Position numbers and translations under genes: made by a program. From the IMG/VR virus record IMGVR_UViG_3300042876_000075, positions 1 to 45,203 of that record: DNA of 45,203 nucleotides; one strand, 5' to 3'. Under the pieces are notes generated by a model. It was not told the DNA's origin, did not search any database, and saw nothing but the letters and a program-made list of their open reading frames with translations. Shown here in pieces: positions 31,647-40,434 of the stretch (within the stretch, counting starts at the first letter, position 1; every line of letters begins with the position of its first letter). The DNA comes from a virus.

Positions 31647-33212
31647 CTAATTAGACCCATTTTTATTGTTACTGGTGTTATTTACATCAGATGGCTTCTT
31701 TTCCGTGGTTGTTTTACCACTTCCTGCTGGACCCTGACCGGGCTGATTACTAAAGGGTTTAGGAGCAAACTCATCCAACCCAAGAGATTCGAGCTTATCT
31801 TTTTCAATCTTTCTTTGTTCAGTTTCATCATTCCAATCGTATCCTAATTCTTCAGCATAAGTAGATCTAGAAATATTAGCACCACCATAAAGATCGGCTA
31901 AGCTCTTTAGAAGTGTAGCATGATCGAATAGTGTGAGTGGTTTAAACTTTACTTCTGGAACACTTTTTATGCTATTTTCTTCAGCAACTCTTCTAACTAT
32001 GGATTGAATAACTTTAATAATCTTTCGTCTAAAGTTTTCCATTGTTTTAGCTGGCGACATCATAGCGTACTGTGGATCTGATGTTCCTGTCTTTTCGGAC
32101 TCGCCTGTAATTAGAATTCTTGGAAATCCTAAAGCATAAATAATATCTTGGTTTACGCTAATATACTTCTGTTCATCTAGCATGGCTTGTGTATCTGGAA
32201 CAACCCATTCGATTTGTAAAGTATGGTTAGCAAACAATTGGAAAATTCTTTCTATATCTTTTCCAGAATAATCTCGCCAAAGCATCTGATCCTTGATCGC
32301 TCCAAACTGAGCATCCTTATCATCTTCTGTTACTGGGAAATCTTTATCACCTAGCTTGAATAATTGAATAGCTCCAATTACTCTAGAGGCAATAGCATAA
32401 TCCATTCTACGTAAGTTACGTTTATGCTTTAAAGATTCCAAAGCTGCGGATAGATAAGGAGTTGGCGTAGGACCATCTGTTTGAACTTTGCGTCTTATAA
32501 TAAGATCGGTATCTTTCTCAATGAGGAATTTTCTGACCCCTTGCTTTATCGCTAAAACAAACTCAGGATATAATGCTAGTAGCTTTTGATAAGCAACTCT
32601 ATCATAAGTACCATCACCATATCTTCCCTCATTTAGAATGAAGTCAACAACTTCAGGAGGAACAAGTAAAAAGTAACTAGGACTATCAGAAAATGGATTT
32701 ACTTTTATTTCTATAGTAGCTGGATCTCTGATATACATAGTAGCAGGTAACATTAGACTATCATATTTCTTTAGCCCATAGATACCTAGATTTTTAATTT
32801 GTTCTTTATTTAATCTCCCGAATTGGATTTCTGGAACTACTAATCCAGAAATTAAATACTCTAAAGCCATGCTCTCCGCAAACTCTTCTAACTTTTCCCT
32901 AAGACCTAAAAAGATTTTATATTCATTTTCAGTAAGACCATTCTTACTAAACATAAGTCTATTAATACCTACCTCTACAAGTTTATTTATTGTAGAGGAA
33001 ACCAGAGGGTCTTTTTTGTAGAAGAATCTGCACGCTTTAACTATCTTATGATAGTCGTCCGTATTGAGTTCTAATTTATCAACATCTGAAGCTGTCCAGG
33101 GATTAGAACTCGTAGAACCTCCTAACGTATTAATAGATGCGGAAGCTAGTTTATTAAATTGTTCCGAAGCTATTAGATCTTCTTTTGTTGCGTCTTGTAC
33201 GGTAATTTCCAT
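31647..33212 (-). CDS. Portal protein, 521 aa
   Basis: Portal of the siphovirus type, coded directly after the large terminase. Readable portal features: KACRFFYKKDPLVSSTINKL near residues 55-75, FAESMALEYLISGLVVPEIQ, a stretch of strands with PPEVVDFIL, the later helix RKIIKVIQSIVRRVAEEN, and a disordered Gly/Pro/Asn-rich C-terminus. Length suits the family. I start at ATG 33212; the longer frame begins at a TTG inside the terminase gene. The result overlaps the terminase stop (33218) only minimally, in keeping with neighbouring junctions. The portal forms the DNA channel and docks the terminase motor. Confidence 0.85.
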   Translation of the reverse strand: MEITVQDATKEDLIASEQFNKLASASINTLGGSTSSNPWTASDVDKLELNTDDYHKIVKACRFFYKKDPLVSSTINKLVEVGINRLMFSKNGLTENEYKIFLGLREKLEEFAESMALEYLISGLVVPEIQFGRLNKEQIKNLGIYGLKKYDSLMLPATMYIRDPATIEIKVNPFSDSPSYFLLVPPEVVDFILNEGRYGDGTYDRVAYQKLLALYPEFVLAIKQGVRKFLIEKDTDLIIRRKVQTDGPTPTPYLSAALESLKHKRNLRRMDYAIASRVIGAIQLFKLGDKDFPVTEDDKDAQFGAIKDQMLWRDYSGKDIERIFQLFANHTLQIEWVVPDTQAMLDEQKYISVNQDIIYALGFPRILITGESEKTGTSDPQYAMMSPAKTMENFRRKIIKVIQSIVRRVAEENSIKSVPEVKFKPLTLFDHATLLKSLADLYGGANISRSTYAEELGYDWNDETEQRKIEKDKLESLGLDEFAPKPFSNQPGQGPAGSGKTTTEKKPSDVNNTSNNKNGSN

Positions 33213-33217
33213 ATTTT

Positions 33218-34774
33218 TTATCCAAACCAACCTGGACTAGCCAGCGTTTTCTTTTGAGATTTATAAGTCATAAAATCATTTTTCAAATAATAAGCTAATA
33301 CAGCACAAAGTAAAGCAGAAGTAAAGTGGTCTTCACCTCTTTTTCCACCCTTATTAGTAACAGTTCTATACACAATATCTCCCGTAGGAGTTTTAGTATA
33401 AGTCATTCTTTCTAGTTCTGTAACTAATTCTAAGTCTGTATGGGAGAATACTAGCTTATGATTATTAGCATAATCCTGTAAAACTGAAGTAGCAAATGGT
33501 TTTGTCTTAGATTTAATTTCTTCGCCATTACCATCTATACCTATAACAAGTGAAGTAGAGAAATCTATTGGAACTACTCTTTTTGAATAGTTTTTGTGCA
33601 TGAAGTCTTGATGCTCCAAAAGGTCCATAACTACTGGTTTGCCTACTCCACCAGCATCAACTCCAATAATAATAGGATTGTATTTGGTATCCAAAGCATC
33701 TATGAAGCTTTTCTGAACTGGATAAGAAACTTTATCTAATCTAATTCTTCCGTGAAATCTAAGCCTTCCAGAATTTTCTAAATATAGAATTATAATAGCT
33801 GTTGGTTCTGTATAACCTAAGTCCACTCCAAGTATTACTTTATCACTCTTATTTGGGATTGGCGGGAAGACTGTAATTCTAGAAACAATTTCATTTAGAT
33901 TGTCTTCTAGTTGTAAACCATTTAGAATTAGTTTATAAACTGGGTCCGATCCAATACTAAACGAAGTTCTATCAAACAAAGCAAATACAGGCTTACCATG
34001 TTGAGCTTTCCACAAGTGGGTAAAGTCATCACTATCTTCTCCCCCATACTGTTCTATAGCTCTCTGCTTATCTGCTTCTGCTAACCTGGGGTTCATATCA
34101 GAACTAATTCTATGTTTAGAATAGTTAGAGTTCTCTCTATCACAATGATAACAAACTGAGTTCTCTCGTCTACCATCTGGAACGCCAGAAACCATAAGTC
34201 TAAACCCGGAAGTAAATGTATTTACTGTAGGTTGTAGTTCTATCCAAGATCCCCAAGGTTGATAACCGCTTTCATCAACAATAAAGAATGGTGTGTGCAA
34301 ACCAATAACAGAAACACCAGTACCAGTTTGACCTGCGATACGGCACATTAATACTGCTTGGTTCAATAATGTAATCTTAAAATCACTACTATTGATACCT
34401 GCATTAGGTTGTATAAAATGTTTTAGAAAAGTATTAGATCTAAATGTTCTTATTAATCCGGACCACACAGGTTCAAGATGTACTTTAGATGGTACTAAAT
34501 AAATAATATAATCGGAGGGGAAAACATTATATACTAAAATCCAGCGAATTATAGAAACTAAAGATACAGTTTTACCAGCACTACGACCAGCTACAACTGA
34601 CACATAAGAATTAAAATCTCCCATCAATTCTTTCTGATACCAAGTAAGTTCGAACTCTTCTTCGTATTTTTGTTTATCAAAGTTTTCTATAAACTCTGTG
34701 CAAAGACAGGGATTTCTTAGTATTTCGTATAATGCTAAATCCTCTGGTCCATATATTTTTTCTATGATTGCCAT
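33218..34774 (-). CDS. terL: Terminase large subunit, 518 aa
   Basis: DNA-packaging motor. ATPase part: Walker A VAGRSAGKT (residues 61-69; Lys68), Walker B FFIVDESG (163-170; Asp167, Glu168), preceded by an adenine-binding-like LTWYQKELM (43-51). Nuclease part, RNase H-like: VILGVDLGY (313-321; Asp318), IIIGVDAGG (368-376; Asp373) and GEDHFTSALLCAV (480-492; Asp482), the three acidic positions expected. A pair of Cys (CYHC, 208-211) lies between. The ATG follows AAAGGATACTC; just before it stands a strong hairpin (34785-34808). Confidence 0.95.
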   Translation of the reverse strand: MAIIEKIYGPEDLALYEILRNPCLCTEFIENFDKQKYEEEFELTWYQKELMGDFNSYVSVVAGRSAGKTVSLVSIIRWILVYNVFPSDYIIYLVPSKVHLEPVWSGLIRTFRSNTFLKHFIQPNAGINSSDFKITLLNQAVLMCRIAGQTGTGVSVIGLHTPFFIVDESGYQPWGSWIELQPTVNTFTSGFRLMVSGVPDGRRENSVCYHCDRENSNYSKHRISSDMNPRLAEADKQRAIEQYGGEDSDDFTHLWKAQHGKPVFALFDRTSFSIGSDPVYKLILNGLQLEDNLNEIVSRITVFPPIPNKSDKVILGVDLGYTEPTAIIILYLENSGRLRFHGRIRLDKVSYPVQKSFIDALDTKYNPIIIGVDAGGVGKPVVMDLLEHQDFMHKNYSKRVVPIDFSTSLVIGIDGNGEEIKSKTKPFATSVLQDYANNHKLVFSHTDLELVTELERMTYTKTPTGDIVYRTVTNKGGKRGEDHFTSALLCAVLAYYLKNDFMTYKSQKKTLASPGWFG

Positions 34775-34784
34775 GAGTATCCTT

Positions 34785-34808
34785 TGGGAGGGATTTTAAT
34801 CCCTCCCA
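34785..34808 (-). promoter_or_regulatory. Hairpin between muramidase and terL
   Basis: An inverted repeat of 11 bp (34785-34795 with 34798-34808) with a minimal T-rich loop, 6 bases beyond the muramidase stop. On the minus strand it is followed by AAAGGATACTC, the terL ribosome site, with no T-run, so it is not a classic leftward terminator. It may stop RNase decay or affect terL translation. Confidence 0.5.
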
Positions 34809-34814
34809 TATTTA

Positions 34815-35867
34815 TTACTTAGATGTAGTTACAACTGGGATAGTAACAGAGTGTGTATGTCCTGCGTCTACCTTAGTTGTTAGTGCGGTGAGTTTTGTTT
34901 CCTGTTCCGCTACTTTAGTTTCTAGTGCTACTACTCTAGCTGTTAGATCTGTAGCTGGTGGGGGTGGGGGAGGTGGAACTACAGTACCGGGATCAAATCC
35001 TAGCCAAGAATATAAGGCTGCTTTAGTTCCATTGTAGAAATTAACATCAGTTCTCCCACTTCCACCGGGAAGAATTAGTGAAGAACTCCATTGTAGAAAC
35101 TTCCAAGTTGCAAAACCGGGAGTAAGAACTTTCATACTAATAGAAGGCATAATAGTAGAAACAACATTAGCCCAAGTTGTATTAGTTACAGTATTGTAAA
35201 CCCATTGAGCCATCCATAAGTTTTTATTAGCTCCGGGGAAAGACAACTGGTCCCTAAGTTTTGGATAATAAGAGTTGTACATACTCATTGAGGAATAAAC
35301 AATTACAGGAACTTGCGACATCTTTGGATCAGCCGCAATAGCTTCCATCATCTTTAGTACAACATCACTTCGATTTGGTTCTGTACCAGTAGCTTCTTCA
35401 ACATCAAGAACAATTGCATGATAGCTTTTCTTTGGAGTTAGTGGGTCTAAAGCTGCGTGAAGAGTTTTCATGTTCCAAGCTACAATACCTTCTAGAGTGT
35501 AATCTGGAAAAAATGGTTGTACATAATGGTAGGGTCCACAAGCTATTTTAGCATCGTAGCATTTCTGCACATTACGATAAAGCCAATCATCAACATAGTT
35601 ATTAGCATAAGTTGGATCACCAGCTTGTACTTGTTTGCCATCCGAAGCTTTTGGAAACACCATTGAAATGTCTCCTTCTGCTTTCATCTTGGCAATATCA
35701 ACATCACCTTGCCAATGTGAAATATCAATTTGTCTGGCTAAAGTCGTTGGATCAAGAGTACCAATTAGGGTAGGCTCTTCTTTCATTCGCCATAGATTAT
35801 AGCGATCAATTAGGTTTAGCTTACCAACCTTAGCATCTCTGGTCCAGGTATCAAGATATTTAGTCAT
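34815..35867 (-). CDS. GH25 muramidase (endolysin or virion lysin), 350 aa
   Basis: Glycoside hydrolase 25 domain, about residues 42-290: QIDISHWQGDVD (Asp48) at the N-strand, KIACGPYHYVQPF, and the catalytic VLDVEEA (Asp155, Glu157). It cleaves the beta-1,4 bond between MurNAc and GlcNAc in peptidoglycan. A seven-Pro linker (298-304) leads to a short coiled coil (LTARVVALETKVAEQETKLT, 308-327) and an end with GHTHSVTIP. There is no SH3, LysM or choline-binding wall anchor. Position just upstream of terL, next to a small structural protein and far from the membrane-protein genes, leaves open whether it acts as endolysin or is carried in the virion. Confidence 0.88.
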   Translation of the reverse strand: MTKYLDTWTRDAKVGKLNLIDRYNLWRMKEEPTLIGTLDPTTLARQIDISHWQGDVDIAKMKAEGDISMVFPKASDGKQVQAGDPTYANNYVDDWLYRNVQKCYDAKIACGPYHYVQPFFPDYTLEGIVAWNMKTLHAALDPLTPKKSYHAIVLDVEEATGTEPNRSDVVLKMMEAIAADPKMSQVPVIVYSSMSMYNSYYPKLRDQLSFPGANKNLWMAQWVYNTVTNTTWANVVSTIMPSISMKVLTPGFATWKFLQWSSSLILPGGSGRTDVNFYNGTKAALYSWLGFDPGTVVPPPPPPPATDLTARVVALETKVAEQETKLTALTTKVDAGHTHSVTIPVVTTSK

Positions 35868-35876
35868 AAGTCTCCT

Positions 35877-36161
35877 TTATACGTTAAGAACTATCCAGCT
35901 TACTTTTTGTCCATTGACTGAAGAATCAACATAAATGTCTTCGAGTCTGCCAACTAATTCAAATCTAACTTCATTACCTGCTGATAATACGAATCCGTTT
36001 GTACTAGTTACATCGTTAACTCCATCGTTTCCAACATAGATTAGTCCACTATTAGTTGCAAAAGCTTTTACGATTAGTGCGTCATTAATAACGCCAGTAC
36101 CTAAAACTACAGCAGTTCCAGCAGTAGTTACTGTAGTCTGTCCACTTAATTGTTTACTCAT
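35877..36161 (-). CDS. Small phage structural protein, 94 aa
   Basis: Beta-rich protein with the pattern TTAGTAVVLGTG, ALIVKAFATNSGLIYVGNDG, VTSTNGFVLSAGNEVRFELV, seen in small phage virion proteins of unknown exact role. It starts inside the end of the GT2 glycosyltransferase gene (8-base overlap) with ACGGAG upstream of the ATG. A decoration or fibre-tip role is possible. Confidence 0.6.
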   Translation of the reverse strand: MSKQLSGQTTVTTAGTAVVLGTGVINDALIVKAFATNSGLIYVGNDGVNDVTSTNGFVLSAGNEVRFELVGRLEDIYVDSSVNGQKVSWIVLNV

Positions 36162-36804
36162 TATTTACTCCGTTGTAAGGTGTTTTATATTCTTCCTTTC
36201 CAGGTAATCCACCCCACTTTTTTTGATAATTATTTTGTGCAATTCTAAATTTATTATGATGATCTTCCATTTCTCTAGAAGAATAGTTCTTTAGGGTAGC
36301 GCTTCCAAAATGACCACAAGAGCAGTTATGTACTCTGTGGATTTGATAACCTAGAAGCTCCATTCTATAAGCATAGTCATTATCTTCAAAGTAAGCATAA
36401 CCAGGAGAAATGGATTCATCAAATAATCCAACAGTATTTACTAACTCATCTCCAATAGTAAATAAAGAAAAGGAGCTAGCTTCTAAATCCCTAGTACAAG
36501 TTATTTGATTTCCTTCATACTCTGCTAAAAGATTTCTTAGTGTTTCTGGATGAAAGAAAATATCATCATTACAAATAACTCTTACTTCTTCCGTATAATT
36601 AATAAAGTAATTCCAGCTTTTAGCCACACCTAAGTTATAACCAAATTTTACAACTTCTAATTTTGGTAATTTTAAATCTAAACTTCCACCATTGTCTATT
36701 ACTAAATATCTGTCTGGTTTTATAATACCGGCTTCAGCAGACTCTAAGCATCTCTTCAAAAGATCGTATCGAGAAAGCGTGGGGATGCAGAGTGTTATTG
36801 TCAT
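36154..36804 (-). CDS. GT2-family glycosyltransferase, 216 aa
   Basis: GT-A inverting glycosyltransferase. The nucleotide-binding start is MTITLCIPTLSRYDLLKRCL, followed by YLVIDNGGSLDL, then FGYNLGVAKSWNYFI and the metal-binding VICNDDIFFHP (Asp-Asp). ISPGYAYFEDNDYAYRMELL contains the acceptor-side E-D-x-D-Y motif typical of rhamnosyl-/galactofuranosyl-type GT2 enzymes. Compact at 216 residues. It overlaps both neighbours by a few bases. The presence of a UDP-galactopyranose mutase in the same island makes galactofuranose a reasonable, unproven donor. Confidence 0.85.
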   Translation of the reverse strand: MTITLCIPTLSRYDLLKRCLESAEAGIIKPDRYLVIDNGGSLDLKLPKLEVVKFGYNLGVAKSWNYFINYTEEVRVICNDDIFFHPETLRNLLAEYEGNQITCTRDLEASSFSLFTIGDELVNTVGLFDESISPGYAYFEDNDYAYRMELLGYQIHRVHNCSCGHFGSATLKNYSSREMEDHHNKFRIAQNNYQKKWGGLPGKEEYKTPYNGVNNE

Positions 36805-38003
36805 AATTGATTACCTCCGATCCCACCCACTAAATATTTAATTTGGTGAGTGAGAACATATCTTGCTCCTGCATTTCTACAAGCATCGAGAAATGCAAAA
36901 TCCTCAATTGCGCCCTTTGGAAATTGTATATTATTCTTTATAACAAAATCCGTTCTTACAGCAAAGCTAATTCCAACATTACAACTAATTATGTCATTTA
37001 TATAAACAGGAGGTTGAGTATTACCTGTCTTGACATCACGATAAGTAAAGATAACTACATCATTATTTTCTACATATTGTCTTAGTGTTACTAAATAATC
37101 TTCAGCTAGCCAATCATCATCATCACAAAATGCTATCCAATCAGTAGTTACTAACTTCATAGCTTCATTTCTTGTTAGTCCAGCAGAGTTTTGTTGCTCA
37201 CATTTAGTTATTAGAACGTGGTCATTATCACACTCATAGTTTATATCTCTACCATCAAACATAACAATAGCTTTCCAACTCCAATCTGTTTGATTTATAA
37301 AAGATTGCACAGTTCTTGGTAATGTTTTACGACCTATTGTCGGGGTTACAAATGTACAAAATGTAGGCTCAGCAACTTTAAATTTCTTTCTTGTAAGGTG
37401 TTGATCGAACCTCTCTAAAAACACTTGATTAGAATCCATTCTTCTTCCTTGAATATCCGAGTAAGAATCTCTTTGTCCCGCCAGTAATGGTACAGATACA
37501 TAGCAATTATAATTTGGAATTATTTCATAAGCCATTCTAACATCATTATGAACGGTCTTCGTATCCTCATTTAGTTCTATAAGAGTATCAAATAATGTTT
37601 TATTGATTGCATAAGCGTGTGTAGAATACCCACCATTTATCTTGGCTAGATGGTAATTAACTTGCGTTGCACTATATCTATCCATATTTATTCCAAGGTA
37701 AAAAAGATCCCAATCAGTAGGTAAATCCACCCTTTTCAAAATTAGCGGATCATTTAGCCACTCAACATCATCTTCAAATATCAAAACATTTTCGCAATTA
37801 TTTTCTTTGGCTTTTTTTATACAAGCGGCGTGACTTAGGTGGTTCCCTCTAGCTGTAGCATAAGGAAGGTTGTATGCTGAAAATCTTTCGACTTTATCTA
37901 GTATTCCAGCTTTTTCAAATTCTTTTTGAGCTTGTTCCCAACGATCTACACGCCTATCTAAATTGATGCAAAATATCTTTGAAAATTTATCGAATGGGTT
38001 CAT
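36801..38003 (-). CDS. GT25-GT2 fused glycosyltransferase, 400 aa
   Basis: Two transferase domains in one chain. Residues 1-195 are of the GT25 (LPS galactosyltransferase-like) type: KIFCINLDRRVDRWEQAQKE, NHLSHAACIKKAKENN and VLIFEDDVEWLND. Residues about 200-400 are GT2: FVTPTIGRKTLPRTVQSFIN, KAIVMFDGRD, WIAFCDDDDWLAEDYLV (Asp-rich metal site), and IEDFAFLDACRNAG. I start at ATG 38003 (AGGA six bases upstream), not 38027, which lacks a good site. It overlaps the isomerase gene by 17 bases and the next by 4. A single chain may add two sugars in sequence. Confidence 0.85.
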   Translation of the reverse strand: MNPFDKFSKIFCINLDRRVDRWEQAQKEFEKAGILDKVERFSAYNLPYATARGNHLSHAACIKKAKENNCENVLIFEDDVEWLNDPLILKRVDLPTDWDLFYLGINMDRYSATQVNYHLAKINGGYSTHAYAINKTLFDTLIELNEDTKTVHNDVRMAYEIIPNYNCYVSVPLLAGQRDSYSDIQGRRMDSNQVFLERFDQHLTRKKFKVAEPTFCTFVTPTIGRKTLPRTVQSFINQTDWSWKAIVMFDGRDINYECDNDHVLITKCEQQNSAGLTRNEAMKLVTTDWIAFCDDDDWLAEDYLVTLRQYVENNDVVIFTYRDVKTGNTQPPVYINDIISCNVGISFAVRTDFVIKNNIQFPKGAIEDFAFLDACRNAGARYVLTHQIKYLVGGIGGNQL

Positions 38004-38475
38004 CTCCAATCCTATCAATAATCTCATGTAAAACCTGAATATGTTTGTCTTCTGCTTTCCTCATATCTGAGATTGGAACATGAATAACATAATCAACCAT
38101 GTTTTTTAATTCTCCCCCATCAAAACCAACAATAGCTATAGTCTTTACTTTACCTCGCATAGCTTCAGTAACTTTTAGTAAATTTACACTATTACCACTA
38201 CCACTAATAAGAACTAGTAGATCTTGCGCTGTCCAAAACAACTCCATAAAATTTCTGAAGATATTATCATAACTATCATCATTTGCAGTAGCAGTAATAA
38301 AAGGAACGTTATCTGTAATACAGATAGATTTTATTCCACAAGCTTTTATTAAATCCTGCGTAAAATGTGATGCTGCTGAAGAGCTTCCACCATTTCCACA
38401 GGTATAAACTATACCTCTGCAATTAGCTATCATAGTAGCTACATTGTCAATATCAAACGCAATATTATATCCCAT
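37987..38475 (-). CDS. gmhA: Sedoheptulose-7-phosphate isomerase-like SIS protein, 162 aa
   Basis: SIS-domain sugar isomerase. The phosphate-binding IVYTCGNGGSSSAASHFTQD (residues 22-41) and the second loop LLVLISGSGNSVNLLKV match phosphoheptose isomerase GmhA, which makes D-glycero-D-manno-heptose 7-phosphate from sedoheptulose 7-phosphate. The C-terminal EDKHIQVLHEIIDRI holds the His/Glu residues of the family. I start at ATG 38475 with AAGGA nine bases upstream; an ATG seven codons earlier is weaker. It overlaps the heptose kinase gene by 11 bases, which supports a shared pathway. Confidence 0.85.
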   Translation of the reverse strand: MGYNIAFDIDNVATMIANCRGIVYTCGNGGSSSAASHFTQDLIKACGIKSICITDNVPFITATANDDSYDNIFRNFMELFWTAQDLLVLISGSGNSVNLLKVTEAMRGKVKTIAIVGFDGGELKNMVDYVIHVPISDMRKAEDKHIQVLHEIIDRIGDEPIR

Positions 38476-39394
38476 TGTAAATAATCCTTGTCCCATAATT
38501 TGTAAACCTAAACGGGAGTTGTTTATAATCTTTCATCTTATCTAAGAATAGGTCTTGTAGATCCTTTGGAACATAAGATAAAAGAAATCCTCCCCCACCA
38601 GCACCTAAAATTTTATATGCCATAGCTCCACTTGATTCAGCGATGCTTATCATATTTTCTATTTCTGTATTTGAAATACCATCAGCTAGTTGTTTCTTTA
38701 TTGCCCAACCATTTCCAAGAACATCACAAATATGTTCTTGATTAAACTCTTTAGCTAATTTGGTTAGCTTTTTATATAACTCTTCTTTTCCTTCTATACT
38801 AGAAGCTTGCTCTTTTAGAATATCATTAGCATTTCTAGTTATACCTGTGTAATGCAAAAACAAGTTATCGTCTGAAAGTTTTACAGGTTCGTGATAAGGA
38901 AGATCGTTAGAAAACGATAGTCTAAGCTGTCCACCAAAAGAAGAGAACATATGATCCTGCATTCCAGCATTTCTACCTAAAACATACCTCTCTATATAAA
39001 ATGCTTGATAAGCTAAGTGAGAGTGTTCTTTCGGATTATTCTGATAATGATAAAAAGCATTTAGTAACCCAACTAAAACAGCACTAGAAGATCCTAAACC
39101 AGAGCCTTGTGAAGGAACATCAGCCATAGTTTTTACTTCAAATCCTTTGGTCATTCCTGTAGCTTTCGCAGCTTCTCTAACTAAATCGTGTTGAATTTCT
39201 TCTACAGAATCTACAGTTTCTTGCTTAGAATAACCAACAGAAATCTTATCATCAAATCTATTATTTACTATTACATAAATATATTTATCTATTGATGATC
39301 CAACAACACAACCTTCATTATGCTCAAACCATTCTGGTAAATCAGTTCCCCCACCTATAATAGACACCCTTAATGGGGTTTGCGAAATAATCAT
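38465..39394 (-). CDS. hddA: GHMP kinase, heptose-7-phosphate kinase-like, 309 aa
   Basis: GHMP kinase of the HddA type, which phosphorylates D-glycero-alpha-D-manno-heptose 7-phosphate at O1. Motif 1: ISQTPLRVSIIGGGTDLPEW (residues 3-22); ATP-binding motif 2: PSQGSGLGSSSAVLVG (94-109); motif 3: KILGAGGGGFLLSYV. Length is normal. Together with the adjacent isomerase it covers two steps of the GDP-heptose route; a bisphosphate phosphatase and a nucleotidyltransferase are not in the window. ATGA-type overlap with the mutase gene before it. Confidence 0.85.
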   Translation of the reverse strand: MIISQTPLRVSIIGGGTDLPEWFEHNEGCVVGSSIDKYIYVIVNNRFDDKISVGYSKQETVDSVEEIQHDLVREAAKATGMTKGFEVKTMADVPSQGSGLGSSSAVLVGLLNAFYHYQNNPKEHSHLAYQAFYIERYVLGRNAGMQDHMFSSFGGQLRLSFSNDLPYHEPVKLSDDNLFLHYTGITRNANDILKEQASSIEGKEELYKKLTKLAKEFNQEHICDVLGNGWAIKKQLADGISNTEIENMISIAESSGAMAYKILGAGGGGFLLSYVPKDLQDLFLDKMKDYKQLPFRFTNYGTRIIYNGI

Positions 39395-40434
39395 AATTCA
39401 TCCTTTACAATCTTTAATGCACTAGCTAATGCTTTATCCATATCTAGGTAAGCGTAAGTTCCCAATCTTCCAGCAAAAATTACAGAATCATTTTTTATTT
39501 CTTTATATTTATTATAAAGACTTTTACTTTTTTCTGTATCTATTGGATAGTAGGGAGGTCCGTAATCTGATGCAAACTCTGTAGCAGTTACTTTTTCTGC
39601 TCTATTTTGCGGATAAAAATAGTTATAAGTTATTTGCCTTGTGTACTTAATATCTTCACTAGTGTAGTTTATAGTAGCTGCTCCCGTATCTTCATCGGAG
39701 TATGTGTGATACACACTTCTGTATGGAAGCGTACCATAAATATATTTATAATACTGATCTATAGATCCGGTATAAATAGTTTTACTAGCTATAGTTTCAT
39801 AGTTATACTGTGTATCAAGTTTAACTTCTATCCCATCTAATAGCTTATTAAAAAAGTAATCATATCCTTGCTCAGGCATTCCTTGATAAAGGTCGCTAGA
39901 GTATCTATCATCATAAGTAAATCTAATAGGAATTCTACTAATCAATTTTGCGGATAACTCTTTAGGTTCTACTCCCCAATGCTTCTTTGTATATCCATAG
40001 AAAAACTTATAATATACTTCTTCTCCAACCATAGATAAAACCTTTTCTTCGAAGTTAGTTGGAACTATATTTAGCTTTACACTTTCTATTTTTGCTTTAG
40101 CTTGTTCCGGTGTAATGGTTCCCCAAAGCTGAAAAAATGTCAGCATATTTATAGGGAAAGAGTATATGTTATCTTTGTAATTTACTTTAACTCTATGATA
40201 ATAAGGAGTAAAAGGGCAGATATTATTTACATAATCGTAGATACTTTTGCTATTCGTATGAAAGAAATGACCACCATACAGATTTACATGAACACCATTT
40301 ATATCTTTAGAAAAGCAATTACCGCCAACATGATCTCTAGAATCTATAACTAGTACTTTTTTACCTAGCTTGTGCATTTCATGGGCTATCACAGATCCGG
40401 TTATTCCAGCACCTACTATTAAATAATCATACAT
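39391..40434 (-). CDS. glf: UDP-galactopyranose mutase, 347 aa
   Basis: Flavoenzyme interconverting UDP-galactopyranose and UDP-galactofuranose. The FAD-binding start YLIVGAGITGSVIAHEM (GxGxxG at residues 8-13) is followed by VLVIDSRDHVGGNCFS and NLYGGHFFHT, typical of Glf. KHWGVEPKELSAKLISRIPI and, near the end, VIFAGRLGTYAYLDMDKALA (active-site Arg and FAD pyrophosphate contact) are conserved parts. I start at ATG 40434 with GGGGGT six bases upstream; the longer frame runs into the previous gene. It implies galactofuranose in the product glycan. Confidence 0.93.
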   Translation of the reverse strand: MYDYLIVGAGITGSVIAHEMHKLGKKVLVIDSRDHVGGNCFSKDINGVHVNLYGGHFFHTNSKSIYDYVNNICPFTPYYHRVKVNYKDNIYSFPINMLTFFQLWGTITPEQAKAKIESVKLNIVPTNFEEKVLSMVGEEVYYKFFYGYTKKHWGVEPKELSAKLISRIPIRFTYDDRYSSDLYQGMPEQGYDYFFNKLLDGIEVKLDTQYNYETIASKTIYTGSIDQYYKYIYGTLPYRSVYHTYSDEDTGAATINYTSEDIKYTRQITYNYFYPQNRAEKVTATEFASDYGPPYYPIDTEKSKSLYNKYKEIKNDSVIFAGRLGTYAYLDMDKALASALKIVKDEL

